Source: Chromatiaceae bacterium
GTDB taxonomy: Bacteria; Pseudomonadota; Gammaproteobacteria; Chromatiales; Chromatiaceae
Assembly: GCA_025458165.1 (NCBI GenBank)
Contig: JALOTB010000002.1
Location: forward strand, 1-64,000
Direction of reading: 5' to 3'
Length of the DNA stretch: 64,000 nucleotides
Shown: positions 35,401 through 44,083 of the stretch, piece after piece
How the letters are laid out: each line of letters begins with the position of its first letter
How positions within the stretch are numbered: position 1 is the first letter of the stretch
Notes under the pieces: model-generated
Databases searched by the model: none
What the model saw: the letters and a program-made list of their open reading frames with translations, nothing else
Told to the model about the DNA's origin: nothing
Translations under genes and position numbers: made by a program

Positions 35401-36632
35401 GTGAGCAGGATCACCACTGGGATGACCGTGATGACGACGAAGGCGGCGCGCGCCCCGAGCCCCACCAGGCACAGGATGGAGACGATGATCACCGCCTCGA
35501 ACATCGCCTTGAGCAGCTCGTTGACCTTGTCGTTGGCGGTCTTGCCGTAGTTGCGGGTGATCTCGACCTCGACGTTGCTTGGGATGAGCGTGCCTTTGAG
35601 CTGCTCGAGCTTGGCGAGCACTGCGTTTGCCACCGTGACGCCGTTAGTCTTCTCCTTCTTGGCGATCGCCAGCGTCACCGCCTGCTCGCCCTGGGCGGTC
35701 GTGGTCCCCGCGTAGGCCGGTCCGGTGAAGTGGGTGACCAGGTGGACCGGGTCCTCGGGGGCGTGCTCGACCACCGCCAGATCGCCGATGTAGATCGGCC
35801 GCCCGCCCTGGCTCCCAACGACCAGCCGCGCGACGTCCTCGGCGCTGCGCAGAAAGGACCCCGAGTAGACGTTATAGGCCGCGCCGCCCGACTCGCTGTA
35901 GCCAGTCGCGAGCTCGGAGTTGGCGGTCTGGATGGTGCGCGCGATCTTGTCCAGCGTGATGCCGTGGCCGGCCAGGCGCTCCATCAGCACCTCGACCCGG
36001 ATCTGCTCGGCGCGCCCACCGACCACGAACCCCTTGCCCGTGTTCGGCACCGAGCCGAGCTCCTGGAGCAGGTCGAGCGCCAGGGTGCGGAGCTGGGCGT
36101 CGCTCACCTCGGTCGACCAGAGGGTCGCCGTGACCACCGGCACGTCGTCGACGCTCACCGGCTTGACCAGCGGCATGCGCACGTCCGGAGGCATCCGATC
36201 CAGATTCGACTGCAGCTTGTCGTGCACCTTGACGATCGAGGCGCCCATCTGCTCGCCGACCTCGAAGCGGACGGTGACGATCGCCGCGCCGCGCTGGGTC
36301 GCGGAATAGACGTGCCGCACCCCCGGGAGCTCCTTCATGATCCGCTCCAGCGGCTGGGTGACCAGCGTCTCTACCTGCTTCGCCGAGGCCCCGGGGTACT
36401 GCACGAAGATGTCGATCATCGGCACCGAAATCTGGGGGTCCTCCTGCCGCGGCGTGAAGAACAACCCCATGAGGCCGATGCAGAGACAGCCGAGCAGCAG
36501 CATCGGCGTGACCGGAGTGTTGATGAAGGCGCGGGCGATGCGCCCGGAGATCCCGATCTTGGCCTGGCGCTCACCGCCGAGGGCGAGGTCGGCCTCTTCG
36601 TCCAGCGGCGTGCTGGGGGTGCTCTCTGCCAT
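32496..36632 (-). CDS. RND efflux permease with long C-terminal extension
   Basis: 1378 residues, against the usual 1020-1070. Residues about 30-1080 are a complete RND permease with 12 predicted helices. The acidic pair of the proton path is D439-D440 (ILVDDATVVVENIF), and IGIIPGHWIMG and LGGIIVRQSIL mark the C-terminal half. It is closest to the heavy-metal/AcrB-like divided family by motif, but the substrate is unknown. After RHFYLEETESGEIEL comes an extra hydrophobic segment (about 1120-1155), then over 200 residues of Pro/Ala/Arg-rich disordered tail. No membrane-fusion or outer-membrane partner gene is adjacent. Confidence 0.9.
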   Translation of the reverse strand: MAESTPSTPLDEEADLALGGERQAKIGISGRIARAFINTPVTPMLLLGCLCIGLMGLFFTPRQEDPQISVPMIDIFVQYPGASAKQVETLVTQPLERIMKELPGVRHVYSATQRGAAIVTVRFEVGEQMGASIVKVHDKLQSNLDRMPPDVRMPLVKPVSVDDVPVVTATLWSTEVSDAQLRTLALDLLQELGSVPNTGKGFVVGGRAEQIRVEVLMERLAGHGITLDKIARTIQTANSELATGYSESGGAAYNVYSGSFLRSAEDVARLVVGSQGGRPIYIGDLAVVEHAPEDPVHLVTHFTGPAYAGTTTAQGEQAVTLAIAKKEKTNGVTVANAVLAKLEQLKGTLIPSNVEVEITRNYGKTANDKVNELLKAMFEAVIIVSILCLVGLGARAAFVVITVIPVVILLTIWWAMMVDYTIDRVSLFALIFSIGILVDDATVVVENIFRHWLEVGKTSIAHAVRAVDEVGNPTILATLTIISALLPMGWVSGLMGPYMRPIPVLGSSAMAFSLFAAFVFTPWFALRVRPKMEALHKAERREERTRRIVGKVYRPLVLPLIEHRSLGVGFLVLSIVATAAACVLFYTQTVPVKMLPFDNKPEFSVVVNMPEGTPLPETANVVRQLAEKTREIPEVTAVQTYAGTAQPFNFNGMVRHYYLRQNPWEGDLLVMLKDKRERERSSHQIAVAARALLTPLAQGLGAQIAVVEMPPGPPVLQTVVAEVYGPSEEVRRQVTRDMTRIFEEVEGIVDVDNYMAEPYDYWRFEVDTEKAVRRGISVDAINQNVAMAMGGYKVGDVKRGTVLEPTYIVLQTPLANRAALSTLGSLPIMSPSGETVPLAELGRFVKMPEDPILYHKDLRPMEYVVGEMEGRLGAPIYGMLGVEDKLAGYTAPDGVQISGMPMGLIGPPSDDTQSGFEWSGEWTVTYETFRDMGLAFMAALLLIYALIVWQFGDLALGGLIMAPIPLTLIGIIPGHWIMGAEFTATSMIGLIALGGIIVRQSILIVEFVKIEVAKGKSVREAAVAGAEIRMRPILITSLTTIGGAWTLMFDPIFQGMAVSIFFGASVGTLLAVIVIPLGCISLRRHFYLEETESGEIELSGRYAEVEEVPGGARKGGAARPMTAGGTPVWLRLWGGLVSFLFAFIGVLSTVLLSLWRLLQMLIGALLAKRNRAPAAPVPPTGGPGAGGGSSGGGGVYPPKAPAPAAPSPGPLAGPVAAGDISGLAAQAPDPPAPPADPPAARVERPAPAPVSPVPVAATAPKPRARATGRAASKRSDGQAATPSRRAAAGSSAAPARPRKARTAAGDSQPAAGQAAAAVAPADAAGEGKPSSTPRRRASSGKPRAEAYNGRAQTTRLSGRAGATDGGEEDGETKTIRIE

Positions 36633-37344
36633 GTGCCCATACCTCTCAGGCGCCGCTCACGGCGGGGCCGTTCCCGGTCGTTGATCGCCGGGAGGAACGA
36701 GAGGAGCGGCGGCCGACGAGCGGTCGCCGACCGGCACCTGTCAGGCTAGCAGGATGCCTCCGTTCGGCGGGACCCGCCGGGGCGCAGCATCGAGACAGGA
36801 TCGAGCCCGGGCCTGTGCTGCCCGATCGACCAACCAGGAACCGCCATCCTCCATCCTCTCCGGGATTTCGTCATTGCGAGCCTATCTGACTCTAGTCCAC
36901 AAGCCCCTTTTCCTCAAGGGCTTACCGAGTCGCCAACCGGTCCTGGGCAGGGGTCGGCAGGGCGATGCGACAGAAAAGGGCATGAGGCCGCAGACCAACG
37001 GGAATAAACGTTGATGAAACATCAGGTTGCCAAACGAAGGCGCTCACCCTGGGAGTGCGGGCCAGCGACCGGGCAACCTGCCGCTTTTCTCGGCTGCTGC
37101 TGAGGACCAGGCACCCGAGCTGCTCGTCCTTGGCTGACGGGCTCGGTGCGCAAGCACCATCCAGATCGAGGCGTTTCGGAGCCGGCACGCGCGGGGAGGA
37201 AGTCGGGCGCCGCCCAACACACCCGAGCGGAAGGGGATCATCACTCATGCCAAAGGACACGCGGAATGCTAGACGCGTATATTAGTGTCAGGTAATATGC
37301 CTAACAATTGAGCCAGACCACGACCCTCAGGGTTGGTAGCAATC
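36633..37344. other. Intergenic region, about 710 bases
   Basis: Between the RND gene start and a small membrane ORF. Short frames exist (e.g. 36754-37014) but lack family features or ribosome sites. It contains a candidate promoter at 37270-37298. Confidence 0.45.
37270..37298 (+). promoter_or_regulatory. Candidate sigma-70 promoter
   Basis: TAGACG, 17-base spacer, TAATAT, in an AT-rich pocket 46 bases before the 37345 ATG. Both boxes are near consensus; prediction only. Confidence 0.4.
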
Positions 37345-37533
37345 ATGTACCTCGACAACCTCACCCTCGCCGGTATCACCGTCGTTGCCCTCTACGGGCT
37401 GCTGCCTTTTTTGTTCGGCCGCGAGACCTTGCGCGTCGAGGAGGATGACGACGACCGGAGGCTGGCGGCCACGACGGACCAGCACCGTCCGACGGGCGCG
37501 GGTTGCCCGGGGGAGCCCTGCCACGGGGCCTGA
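37345..37533 (+). CDS. Small single-span membrane protein, hypothetical
   Basis: 62 residues: MYLDNLTLAGITVVALYGL then LPFLFGRETLRVEEDDDD. One predicted membrane helix (about 6-27) and an acidic, then polar tail. I do not recognise it, but it has a promoter candidate and its own coding start with GTTGG upstream. It could be a real small protein or a chance frame. Confidence 0.42.
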   Translation: MYLDNLTLAGITVVALYGLLPFLFGRETLRVEEDDDDRRLAATTDQHRPTGAGCPGEPCHGA

Positions 37534-37653
37534 TCCCCGGCCCCAGGGGACTCGGCTCCACCGAGCCAACCGCGTTGGGGTGCCTACTCCGAATCCCTGG
37601 ACGGGCGGTTGGCTGCCTTACCGCTCCCGGCAGCGCTGATCGCCGAGGCGCCC

Positions 37654-38130
37654 CTACCCATCCTTCGCATAGGTCCCGACCAGCTCCGTGTGGGCGAGGA
37701 TCTTGCCCTCCATCGCGGCCATCAATTGGTCCTTGGTCGGCCCGCCGAGATCCGGGAGTAAGCCGTCGAGGGCGTATAGGATGTGGAAGTAGCGGTGGCG
37801 CCCGATCGGGGGACAGGGCCCGCCATAACCGCGCCGCCCCCAGCTATTGACCCCCTCCAGCGTGCCGGGCGGCAGGTCCCGCGGCCGCACCCCCTCCGCC
37901 AGCCCTCCGCACTCCGGCGGCAGGTTGTACAGCAGCCAATGGTCCCAGACCATCCTCGGTGCCGCGGGGTCCGGGGCATCCGGGTCATCGACGATCAGGA
38001 CGAGACTCCGGGTCCCCTCGGGCAGCCCCTCCCACCCGAGCGGCGGGGAGACGTCCGCCCCTTCGCACGTGTAACGAGTGGGGATCGCCCCTCCGTCTTC
38101 GAACGCGGTCGAGGTCAACCTCATCGCCAT
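37654..38130 (-). CDS. YbhB/YbcL family PEBP-like protein
   Basis: 158 residues. PEBP fold signatures include TRYTCEGADVSPPLGW, LVLIVDDPDAPDP, DHWLLYNLPP and the GRRGYGGPCPP...GRHRYFH ligand site. No signal peptide, so cytoplasmic. Family members may bind phospholipids or inhibit kinases; the function here is unknown. ATG 38130 follows AGGAGG. Confidence 0.9.
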   Translation of the reverse strand: MAMRLTSTAFEDGGAIPTRYTCEGADVSPPLGWEGLPEGTRSLVLIVDDPDAPDPAAPRMVWDHWLLYNLPPECGGLAEGVRPRDLPPGTLEGVNSWGRRGYGGPCPPIGRHRYFHILYALDGLLPDLGGPTKDQLMAAMEGKILAHTELVGTYAKDG

Positions 38131-38495
38131 CTGTACCCTCCTGTTTGCGACATGGGCCGGGGGCGACGCCGGGCCGTCCCCGCCTAAGTCTAGCCGGAAA
38201 GCGTCAACCACCGGATCGGGCCGCAGCGCTGGGTCGAAGGTCGGCAGGCCGCGCCGCCATCGACCGTAACTCTCTCGGGCGATCGGGTTGTTACCATGCG
38301 CCTAGCGGAACCGCCATCGCGTCCCGGCCACGCGGGCTTGGCCCCGGCTTTGCGATGTGCTGGGGTGAATGCCCGCGAGACAATTCGCCGCACGGCGCCG
38401 CCCGGGTTGTTTTTCTTCGCCGAACCTGGCAGCTTTCGGCCGTAGGTAGCCGTTCGTGAACGACGGGCGGCCCCCAGCCGAGCCTCGCCTGCCCC
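38131..38495. other. Intergenic region, 365 bases, divergent promoters expected
   Basis: Separates the PEBP-like gene (minus) from the PBP gene (plus). No gene seen. Confidence 0.4.
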
Positions 38496-40085
38496 TTGAA
38501 TCTCCTCAACGCTCTGGTCGAGTCCGCGGCATGGCCGACCCTCCGGGCGGGCCTGCACGTCGGCTTTTTCCTCGTCCTGCTCTACTTCCTCAAGCGCCTC
38601 TTCGACCTGCGCGGCGCGACCGGACTCAAGCACCTGCCGCGCGCGAAGCGGTCGCTGGCGCTGCCCTTGGTCCTGCTCGTCGGCGTGCTTGGCTCGGTGC
38701 TGGCCTATCAGGCGACCTGGCAGTTGACGGGGTTGTTCCGGCCCCAATTCGTCGCCTTCATGCAGTCCCACGACCGCCGGCAGTTCAACCCGGCGCACCG
38801 TATCCAGCGCGGTCGCATCCTGGATCATCGGGGCGAGGTCCTTGCGGCGAGCGTCGATCACCGGGGACAGGTCGTGCGGGTCTACCCCTCCGGTCCGGCC
38901 TTTGCTCACGTCGTCGGCTACAGCCACCCCCGTTTCGGGGCGGCGGGGATCGAGGCCCTGGCGAACGTGCATCTGAACGGCGGCGCACCCGAAGACCTCA
39001 AGGACTGGGGCGAGCTGGGCCGGCAGTTGGTCACCCAGGCGAAACAGCCGAGGGGTCGCGACCTGATGCTTACCGTCGATGGCGAGCTGCAGCGCCTAGC
39101 CGTCGACCTGCTCGGCCCCCGCCCCGGCGCGGTGGTGCTGCTGCGCCCGAGCGACGGCGCCATCCGGGTGCTGGCGAGCACCCCGGCGTACGACCCCAAT
39201 CGAATCTCTGCCGCCCTATTCCGGGGCGCCGACCCGGCCTTGCCGCTGCTCAACCGCGCGACCCAGGGGCTCTACCCGCCGGGTTCGACCTACAAGGTCA
39301 TAACGGCCGCGCAGGCCCTCAACGCGGGCTTCTCCGGGACCCTCTACTGCCCAGCCGACGGATACACCACCTCGGCGCGCTACCGCAAGATCCGCGATCA
39401 GGCGTATTACAGTGCCCGCGAGGCCGGGCGGAGCTGGGGGGGTTACGGCAACCTCGACCTGGCGACGGCGCTCGCCGAGTCATCCAACGTCTTCTTCGCC
39501 CAGCTCGGCGTTCAGCACGGGCACGACGCCTTCCGCCGCACCGCCGAGCAGCTCCAGATCGGCCGCAAGATCAGCCTGTACGAGGGACCCTTCGGCTCCT
39601 GGGCCATGGCCACCGGGCGGGTCCCCTCGATCCACGACTCCGACCGATACGGCCTGGCCCAGATCTCCATCGGCCAGGGGGCGATCCTGGTCACCCCCGC
39701 ACACATGGCGCTGATCACCGCGGCGGTCGCCAACCGCGGTGTGGCGATGCGCCCGCGGCTGGTGGCGAGCGACCCGCCGCAGGCACTCGCCCGCTTTCTC
39801 CCCGAGGGCAGCGCCAACCGGCTCGCCAAGATGATGCGCAAGGTGGTGACCGACGGGACGGGTCGCGGCATCGACGTCCCCGGGCTCGCCATCGCTGGTA
39901 AGACCGGCACGGCGCAGAACCCCCAAGGGCCGGCCCATAGCTGGTTCATCGGCTTTGCCCCGGCGGAGCGACCGGCGCTCGCGGTCGCGGTGCTGGTGGA
40001 GCACGCCGGGTTCGGCTCGAAGGCGGCCGCGCCCATCGCGCGGGACCTCTTCCTGCGGGCGCGGGAGCTCGGCGAGCTTCCGTGA
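38496..40085 (+). CDS. Class B penicillin-binding transpeptidase (PBP2/FtsI-like)
   Basis: 529 residues. One or two N-terminal helices anchor it; the rest is periplasmic. All three transpeptidase motifs are visible: S264-TYK267 in GSTYKVIT, S329-S-N331 in ESSNVFF, and K469-T-G471 in AGKTGTAQ. It crosslinks peptidoglycan. It starts at a TTG (38496) with a weak ribosome site; the start is the least certain part. It overlaps the FtsW/RodA-like gene by four bases, so the pair likely works together in a dedicated cell-wall task. Confidence 0.88.
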   Translation: MNLLNALVESAAWPTLRAGLHVGFFLVLLYFLKRLFDLRGATGLKHLPRAKRSLALPLVLLVGVLGSVLAYQATWQLTGLFRPQFVAFMQSHDRRQFNPAHRIQRGRILDHRGEVLAASVDHRGQVVRVYPSGPAFAHVVGYSHPRFGAAGIEALANVHLNGGAPEDLKDWGELGRQLVTQAKQPRGRDLMLTVDGELQRLAVDLLGPRPGAVVLLRPSDGAIRVLASTPAYDPNRISAALFRGADPALPLLNRATQGLYPPGSTYKVITAAQALNAGFSGTLYCPADGYTTSARYRKIRDQAYYSAREAGRSWGGYGNLDLATALAESSNVFFAQLGVQHGHDAFRRTAEQLQIGRKISLYEGPFGSWAMATGRVPSIHDSDRYGLAQISIGQGAILVTPAHMALITAAVANRGVAMRPRLVASDPPQALARFLPEGSANRLAKMMRKVVTDGTGRGIDVPGLAIAGKTGTAQNPQGPAHSWFIGFAPAERPALAVAVLVEHAGFGSKAAAPIARDLFLRARELGELP

Positions 40086-41482
40086 GCACCGCCGGCACCG
40101 GCAGCACGATCGAGCTGTCCTGGGGGCTGCGCCGCCCGGAGCGGCAGCTCCTGCTGCTCATCCTGCTCGCCATCGCCCTCGGGTTCCTCATGATGCTGGG
40201 CTCCGGTCGGGCGGCCGGGCGCGCCCTCAGCGGGGCGGACCTGCTCCCCTTCCTCACCTATGGGGCCAGCTTGCTCCTGCTCCACGGCCTCTGGGTGCTG
40301 GCACGATTCCGCGGCGACCAAGTCCTGCCCGCGCTGGTGGCGCTGCTCGCCGGGCTTGGCCTGCTGGCGCAGTACCGCATGGGCCTGCTGACTGGCGCGG
40401 AGGCCTCGCACGCTGCGCGCCTCGCCCTCCCCGCAGGCGTGCTTCTGATGGGCGCGATCGCCGTCGTTGGGGCGGAGGGCCGCTATGGCCGCCTGGTCGC
40501 GGGGCGCTACGCGATCTGGGGCTGGGCCGGCCTATCGGTCTTGCTCCTCGCGGTCCTGCTCCTCACCGGCCATCGCTTCCGGGGCGGGGTCTACGCGGCG
40601 GGGTTCGTCACCCCAAGCGAGCTCCTTAAGGTGACGATGGTGCTCTTCGTCGCGGGCTTCATCGACCAGCAGGTCAAGGCGCTCAAGGACCTTGGGACCG
40701 GGCTGCCGATCCCGCCCTGGCGGGCGCTGCTGCCGCTCGCGGGGTTGTGGGCGGCGCTGACGGTCCTGCTCCTGATCCAGCGGGATCTGGGGATGCTGAT
40801 CATCCTGAGCACCGCGCTGATCGCGATGCTGGCGCTCGGGACCGGGCGCCTGGCCTATCTGATCTATGGGGCGACGGCCGCCGCGGCCCTGGGGTATCTG
40901 CTGCTCCGGCTCTTCGCCCACGGCCAGGGACGGCTGCGCGCCTGGCAGGCGCCGTTCGAGGACCCGACGGGGGGCAGTTGGCAGATCCTCCAGGGGCTCT
41001 CGGGGATGTTCGCCGGCGGGCTTTGGGGCGAGGGGTTCGGCCGCGGCAATCCGGAATACACCCCGATCGCGCAATCCGATTTCATCTACGCAGTGCTCGG
41101 CGAGGAGCTCGGCTTCGCCGGCTGCGTCTTGGTCGTCGCGCTCTTCCTGGTGCTGATCCTGCGCGGGCTGGAGATCGCCTACCGGACGCGGTCGAGCTTC
41201 GGCTCATTGCTCGCCGCGGGGCTCACCACCGTGATCGCCGTGCAGACCTTTTTGAACATCGGGGGGGTGACCAAGTCCATCCCGCTCACCGGGGTCACCC
41301 TCCCCTTCGTCAGCCACGGCGGGAGCAGCCTGCTCACCGCCTTCGCGAGCGTAGGGCTCCTGCTCGCGATCTCCGCCGGGGAGCCGGCGAAGGGCCGCAG
41401 CCGAACGCACGCTCCGGCGAAAACGGCGCCGTCCGGCAGGCCGCGGCGCGGCGCTCCGCAACCGCCCCCTCAGCGCAGGTAA
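40082..41482 (+). CDS. FtsW/RodA/SpoVE-family (SEDS) peptidoglycan polymerase
   Basis: 466 residues, about ten membrane helices. SEDS features include PSELLKVTMVLF, QRDLGM, GNPEYTPIAQSDFIYAVL, GEELGF, LPFVSHGGSSLL and a basic, Pro-rich cytoplasmic tail. It polymerises lipid II glycan strands with a class B PBP. GTG start overlaps the PBP stop. The pair lies outside any division or rod-shape gene cluster, suggesting a third SEDS-PBP complex. Confidence 0.88.
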   Translation: MSTAGTGSTIELSWGLRRPERQLLLLILLAIALGFLMMLGSGRAAGRALSGADLLPFLTYGASLLLLHGLWVLARFRGDQVLPALVALLAGLGLLAQYRMGLLTGAEASHAARLALPAGVLLMGAIAVVGAEGRYGRLVAGRYAIWGWAGLSVLLLAVLLLTGHRFRGGVYAAGFVTPSELLKVTMVLFVAGFIDQQVKALKDLGTGLPIPPWRALLPLAGLWAALTVLLLIQRDLGMLIILSTALIAMLALGTGRLAYLIYGATAAAALGYLLLRLFAHGQGRLRAWQAPFEDPTGGSWQILQGLSGMFAGGLWGEGFGRGNPEYTPIAQSDFIYAVLGEELGFAGCVLVVALFLVLILRGLEIAYRTRSSFGSLLAAGLTTVIAVQTFLNIGGVTKSIPLTGVTLPFVSHGGSSLLTAFASVGLLLAISAGEPAKGRSRTHAPAKTAPSGRPRRGAPQPPPQRR

Positions 41483-43623
41483 GGCCCGTCCTCGCCGATC
41501 TTACCCGGGCCGTCGAGGACATAGATCCCGGCGGAGCTGGCACGGACGCGGAAGCCGATCCGCCCGTCGTGGACCTCGACCTCGGCCCCAGTGACGGCGT
41601 CCCGGTAGGTCCCGCTTCTGACACCATCGACTTGGATCGGCTGATCCGAGCCGATGGCGAGCCCGACGACGGCGTAGCTGTCCTCGCCCGGGTAGTCGCG
41701 CACGAAGCTCATCCCGCTCCCCCAGTCGGCGACCTGGCTCATTGGGGCCTTCTGCAGGGCGGGAATGGCCCGGCGGATCTGATTGAGGCGCCGGATGTGC
41801 CGATAAAGCGGGTGCGCTTGGGTCTCGCCGATCCGCTCGTCGGTCAGGTGATCGCCGAAGTAGGCCCGGCCGGTCGTGTCCAGGGTGTCCTTCTCGCCCT
41901 CGACGTCCTGGGGCGCGCCCTTCATGAACTCGATCTCCTCCCCGTAGTAGAGGCAGGGGATGCCGCGGGCCGTCCACAGGAGGTTGTAGGCGGCGGCCGC
42001 CATCCACTGCTCCCCTTTGAAGCGGTACTTGAAGTCGTTGTCCGGCCCCACGTCGTGATTCTGCAGGAAGGTGACGAGCTTGGTCACGTCCCCGTAGATC
42101 CAGTCCATCGATAGGATCTGGCCGGTGCCCCCATAGGTCCCCTTGCTCACCGTGTCGCGGAAGGTGGAGAAGAGCCCGAAGTCGAGCACCGAGAAGCCCG
42201 AGTCGCCGCCCGAGCAGGGATCGCGGGGGTCTGAGCCCAAGCGGGTATACCACCAAGGCCGGATCTGTGAGGGGCCGTTGTCGCCGCCCCCCAGATCACC
42301 CCAACCGTAGCCCTTGACCAGATTCTCGCCGAAGACGAAGAGCCCCGGCTTGTGAGCCTTCCAGGCGTTGACGTATTCGAGCAGGTTTCCGCGCTCAATG
42401 TGCTTGACGGTGTCGATGCGCAGGGCATCGACGCCCATGTCGAGATAGCGGTTGATGGCCCCGATGATGTAGTCCTTGACGTTCGCCCGCTCGGTGGCGA
42501 GGTCGATGCAGTCCCCTGCAATGTGCTTGTGCTGCAGCGGATGGGCGCTCTCCCAGTCGCCCCCCATGATGAACCCCTCCTGGTGATACCAGTGGGGATC
42601 GAGCTGGCTCGGGTCGATGCCGAAGAAGCGGCCGGGCCGATAGCCGGGCTTAGGGACCGTCTCGCCGGTCAGGGGGTCGACCAGCGGCTCCCGGCCCTCG
42701 GGGTCCCTCTGATGCCGCTCCCGCCACCATGGGGGTGCGAGCGGGTTGTCGATGTCGTCACGGCTTGGCCAGGCGTAGTTGCCGAGGTTGCCCTGATAGG
42801 GGCCATGGTCGACCCGTCCCTGCTCGGAGCCTTGGGGCACGTAGTACTTGATCGGCAGGTGGTCGATGTGGACCTGGCCGCGGATGCCGAACTGGCAGGA
42901 GTGGTTGATCACCACGTCTTGGATGACCTTGATCCCTTTCGCGTGGGCGGTGTCGATCAGGTCCTGGTAGTTCGCGCCGGGCGACTCCAGCCGCGGGTCG
43001 ATGCGGGTCCAGTCGTAAGGGTGGTAGCCATGGTAGTCGAGCCCGGAGCGGTTCTCGACCGGCGGGGTGATCCAGATCGCCGTGAAGCCGAGGTCGCGGA
43101 TGTAGTCGAGCCGCTCGATCAGGCCCTTGAAGTCCCCGCGCCAGTGCGGGTCGATGGGCTTGCCCTGGGCGTCGAAACGGATGCGGTCGCGGCAGAAGAA
43201 ATTGTTACCGGGGTCGCCGTCGTAGAAACGGGTGGTGATCAGGAAGTAGATGGTCTCCTCGCGGAAGTCCCGGCGCTCACCAACCGGCGCCAGATCGGCG
43301 CGGGGCACCGGTCGCGCCTTGGGGCGAGGTTGCCCGCGGCCCCGGGACGCCGGCCCTTGGTCGAACCAGCGGCCGTCGCTGCCATACCAGCCCTCGCGGG
43401 CGCGGTGGAGGTCCGGGGTCTGCCGGCCCTGGCCGTCATGGACGACGAAGTGAGCCGATTCGGCCCCTTCGAACCGGTAGCGGTACCAGCCGTCCGCCCC
43501 CCGCTCCATCGGCAGGCCCGGCCAGGCGCTGCCGGGACGGCCAGGCCGCAGGTCCCAGAAGTGGATGTGCAACGGCTCCGTCCAGCCCTGGGGCCGACGG
43601 ACGTGGATGATCAGATCAGGCAC
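41470..43623 (-). CDS. Alpha-amylase family GH13 with N-terminal starch-binding-like domain
   Basis: 717 residues. Residues 1-90 resemble a CBM26-type starch-binding domain (WTEPLHIHFWDLRPG, GWYRYRF, VVHDGQGRQ). The GH13 barrel has region I DVVINH (236-241), region II GVDALRIDTVKH with nucleophile D404, acid/base E433 (FGEN) and NHD (522-524). A beta domain ends it. No signal peptide is visible, so it may act on intracellular glycogen or need another route. Its 3' end overlaps the convergent FtsW-like gene by 13 bases. Confidence 0.9.
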   Translation of the reverse strand: MPDLIIHVRRPQGWTEPLHIHFWDLRPGRPGSAWPGLPMERGADGWYRYRFEGAESAHFVVHDGQGRQTPDLHRAREGWYGSDGRWFDQGPASRGRGQPRPKARPVPRADLAPVGERRDFREETIYFLITTRFYDGDPGNNFFCRDRIRFDAQGKPIDPHWRGDFKGLIERLDYIRDLGFTAIWITPPVENRSGLDYHGYHPYDWTRIDPRLESPGANYQDLIDTAHAKGIKVIQDVVINHSCQFGIRGQVHIDHLPIKYYVPQGSEQGRVDHGPYQGNLGNYAWPSRDDIDNPLAPPWWRERHQRDPEGREPLVDPLTGETVPKPGYRPGRFFGIDPSQLDPHWYHQEGFIMGGDWESAHPLQHKHIAGDCIDLATERANVKDYIIGAINRYLDMGVDALRIDTVKHIERGNLLEYVNAWKAHKPGLFVFGENLVKGYGWGDLGGGDNGPSQIRPWWYTRLGSDPRDPCSGGDSGFSVLDFGLFSTFRDTVSKGTYGGTGQILSMDWIYGDVTKLVTFLQNHDVGPDNDFKYRFKGEQWMAAAAYNLLWTARGIPCLYYGEEIEFMKGAPQDVEGEKDTLDTTGRAYFGDHLTDERIGETQAHPLYRHIRRLNQIRRAIPALQKAPMSQVADWGSGMSFVRDYPGEDSYAVVGLAIGSDQPIQVDGVRSGTYRDAVTGAEVEVHDGRIGFRVRASSAGIYVLDGPGKIGEDGPYLR

Positions 43624-43665
43624 GGTGCGGGGGGACCGCCTGCCGCAAGCGGCGGGCGGGCGACC

Positions 43666-43956
43666 TCAGCGCGGGAGCACCGGCTCAGGGGCCGGCGCCT
43701 GGTCATCGGCGAGCACGACCACCACCCGCGGCGCGGTCTGCGCGTAGGGTGGCACCCAACCGTAGGGACTGCCCCAGGGTCCGTCCCGGCGGTCGTAGCC
43801 GTAGCGATAACTGCGGTCGTCCCGGTCGCCGAAGAACCAGTTGAAAGGGTTCATCGTGTTGAAGAGGCCATCGGCCTGGGCGGTGCTCGGGAGGGCCGTG
43901 CCGCCCAGACCGATCGCCGCCGCCGTGAGCGCGGCCAACACAGCGTTCTCAGACAT
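43666..43956 (-). CDS. Small secreted Tyr/Trp/Gly-rich protein, sulfur-globule-protein-like
   Basis: 96 residues from ATG 43956 with GAGGGGACAGG ahead. The signal peptide ends near AQA-DG. The mature part has NPFNWFFGDRDDRSYRYGY and GPWGSPYGWVPPYAQTAP, an aromatic/Gly/Asp-rich composition I associate with sulfur-globule envelope proteins of purple sulfur bacteria. The resemblance is compositional only. It has its own candidate promoter and sits alone. Confidence 0.55.
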   Translation of the reverse strand: MSENAVLAALTAAAIGLGGTALPSTAQADGLFNTMNPFNWFFGDRDDRSYRYGYDRRDGPWGSPYGWVPPYAQTAPRVVVVLADDQAPAPEPVLPR

Positions 43957-43995
43957 GGGTCCTGTCCCCTCGGTGACGAACAGCAAGATGTCTGA

Positions 43996-44025
43996 ATATT
44001 ATCAACTTCTGATATTTTTCGACAA
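43996..44025 (-). promoter_or_regulatory. Candidate sigma-70 promoter of the small secreted protein
   Basis: On the minus strand TTGTCG, 16 bases, GATAAT (or 18 bases to TAATAT), about 40 bases before ATG 43956, in the most AT-rich pocket of the region. Confidence 0.5.
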
Positions 44026-44083
44026 GCCCCGCCCCCCATGGCAGGGCTGAGCGGCGGGCTCGCCGAGGCGGGACGATCCGACC

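Noticed and set aside
34944..36749. 601-codon plus-strand frame over the RND gene
   Set aside because: Antisense to a gene with an unmistakable RND core.
36754..37014. 86-codon frame upstream of the small membrane ORF
   Set aside because: No ribosome site, no similarity, and irregular composition.
42352..43995. 547-codon plus-strand frame over the amylase gene
   Set aside because: Antisense; the GH13 motifs are on the minus strand.
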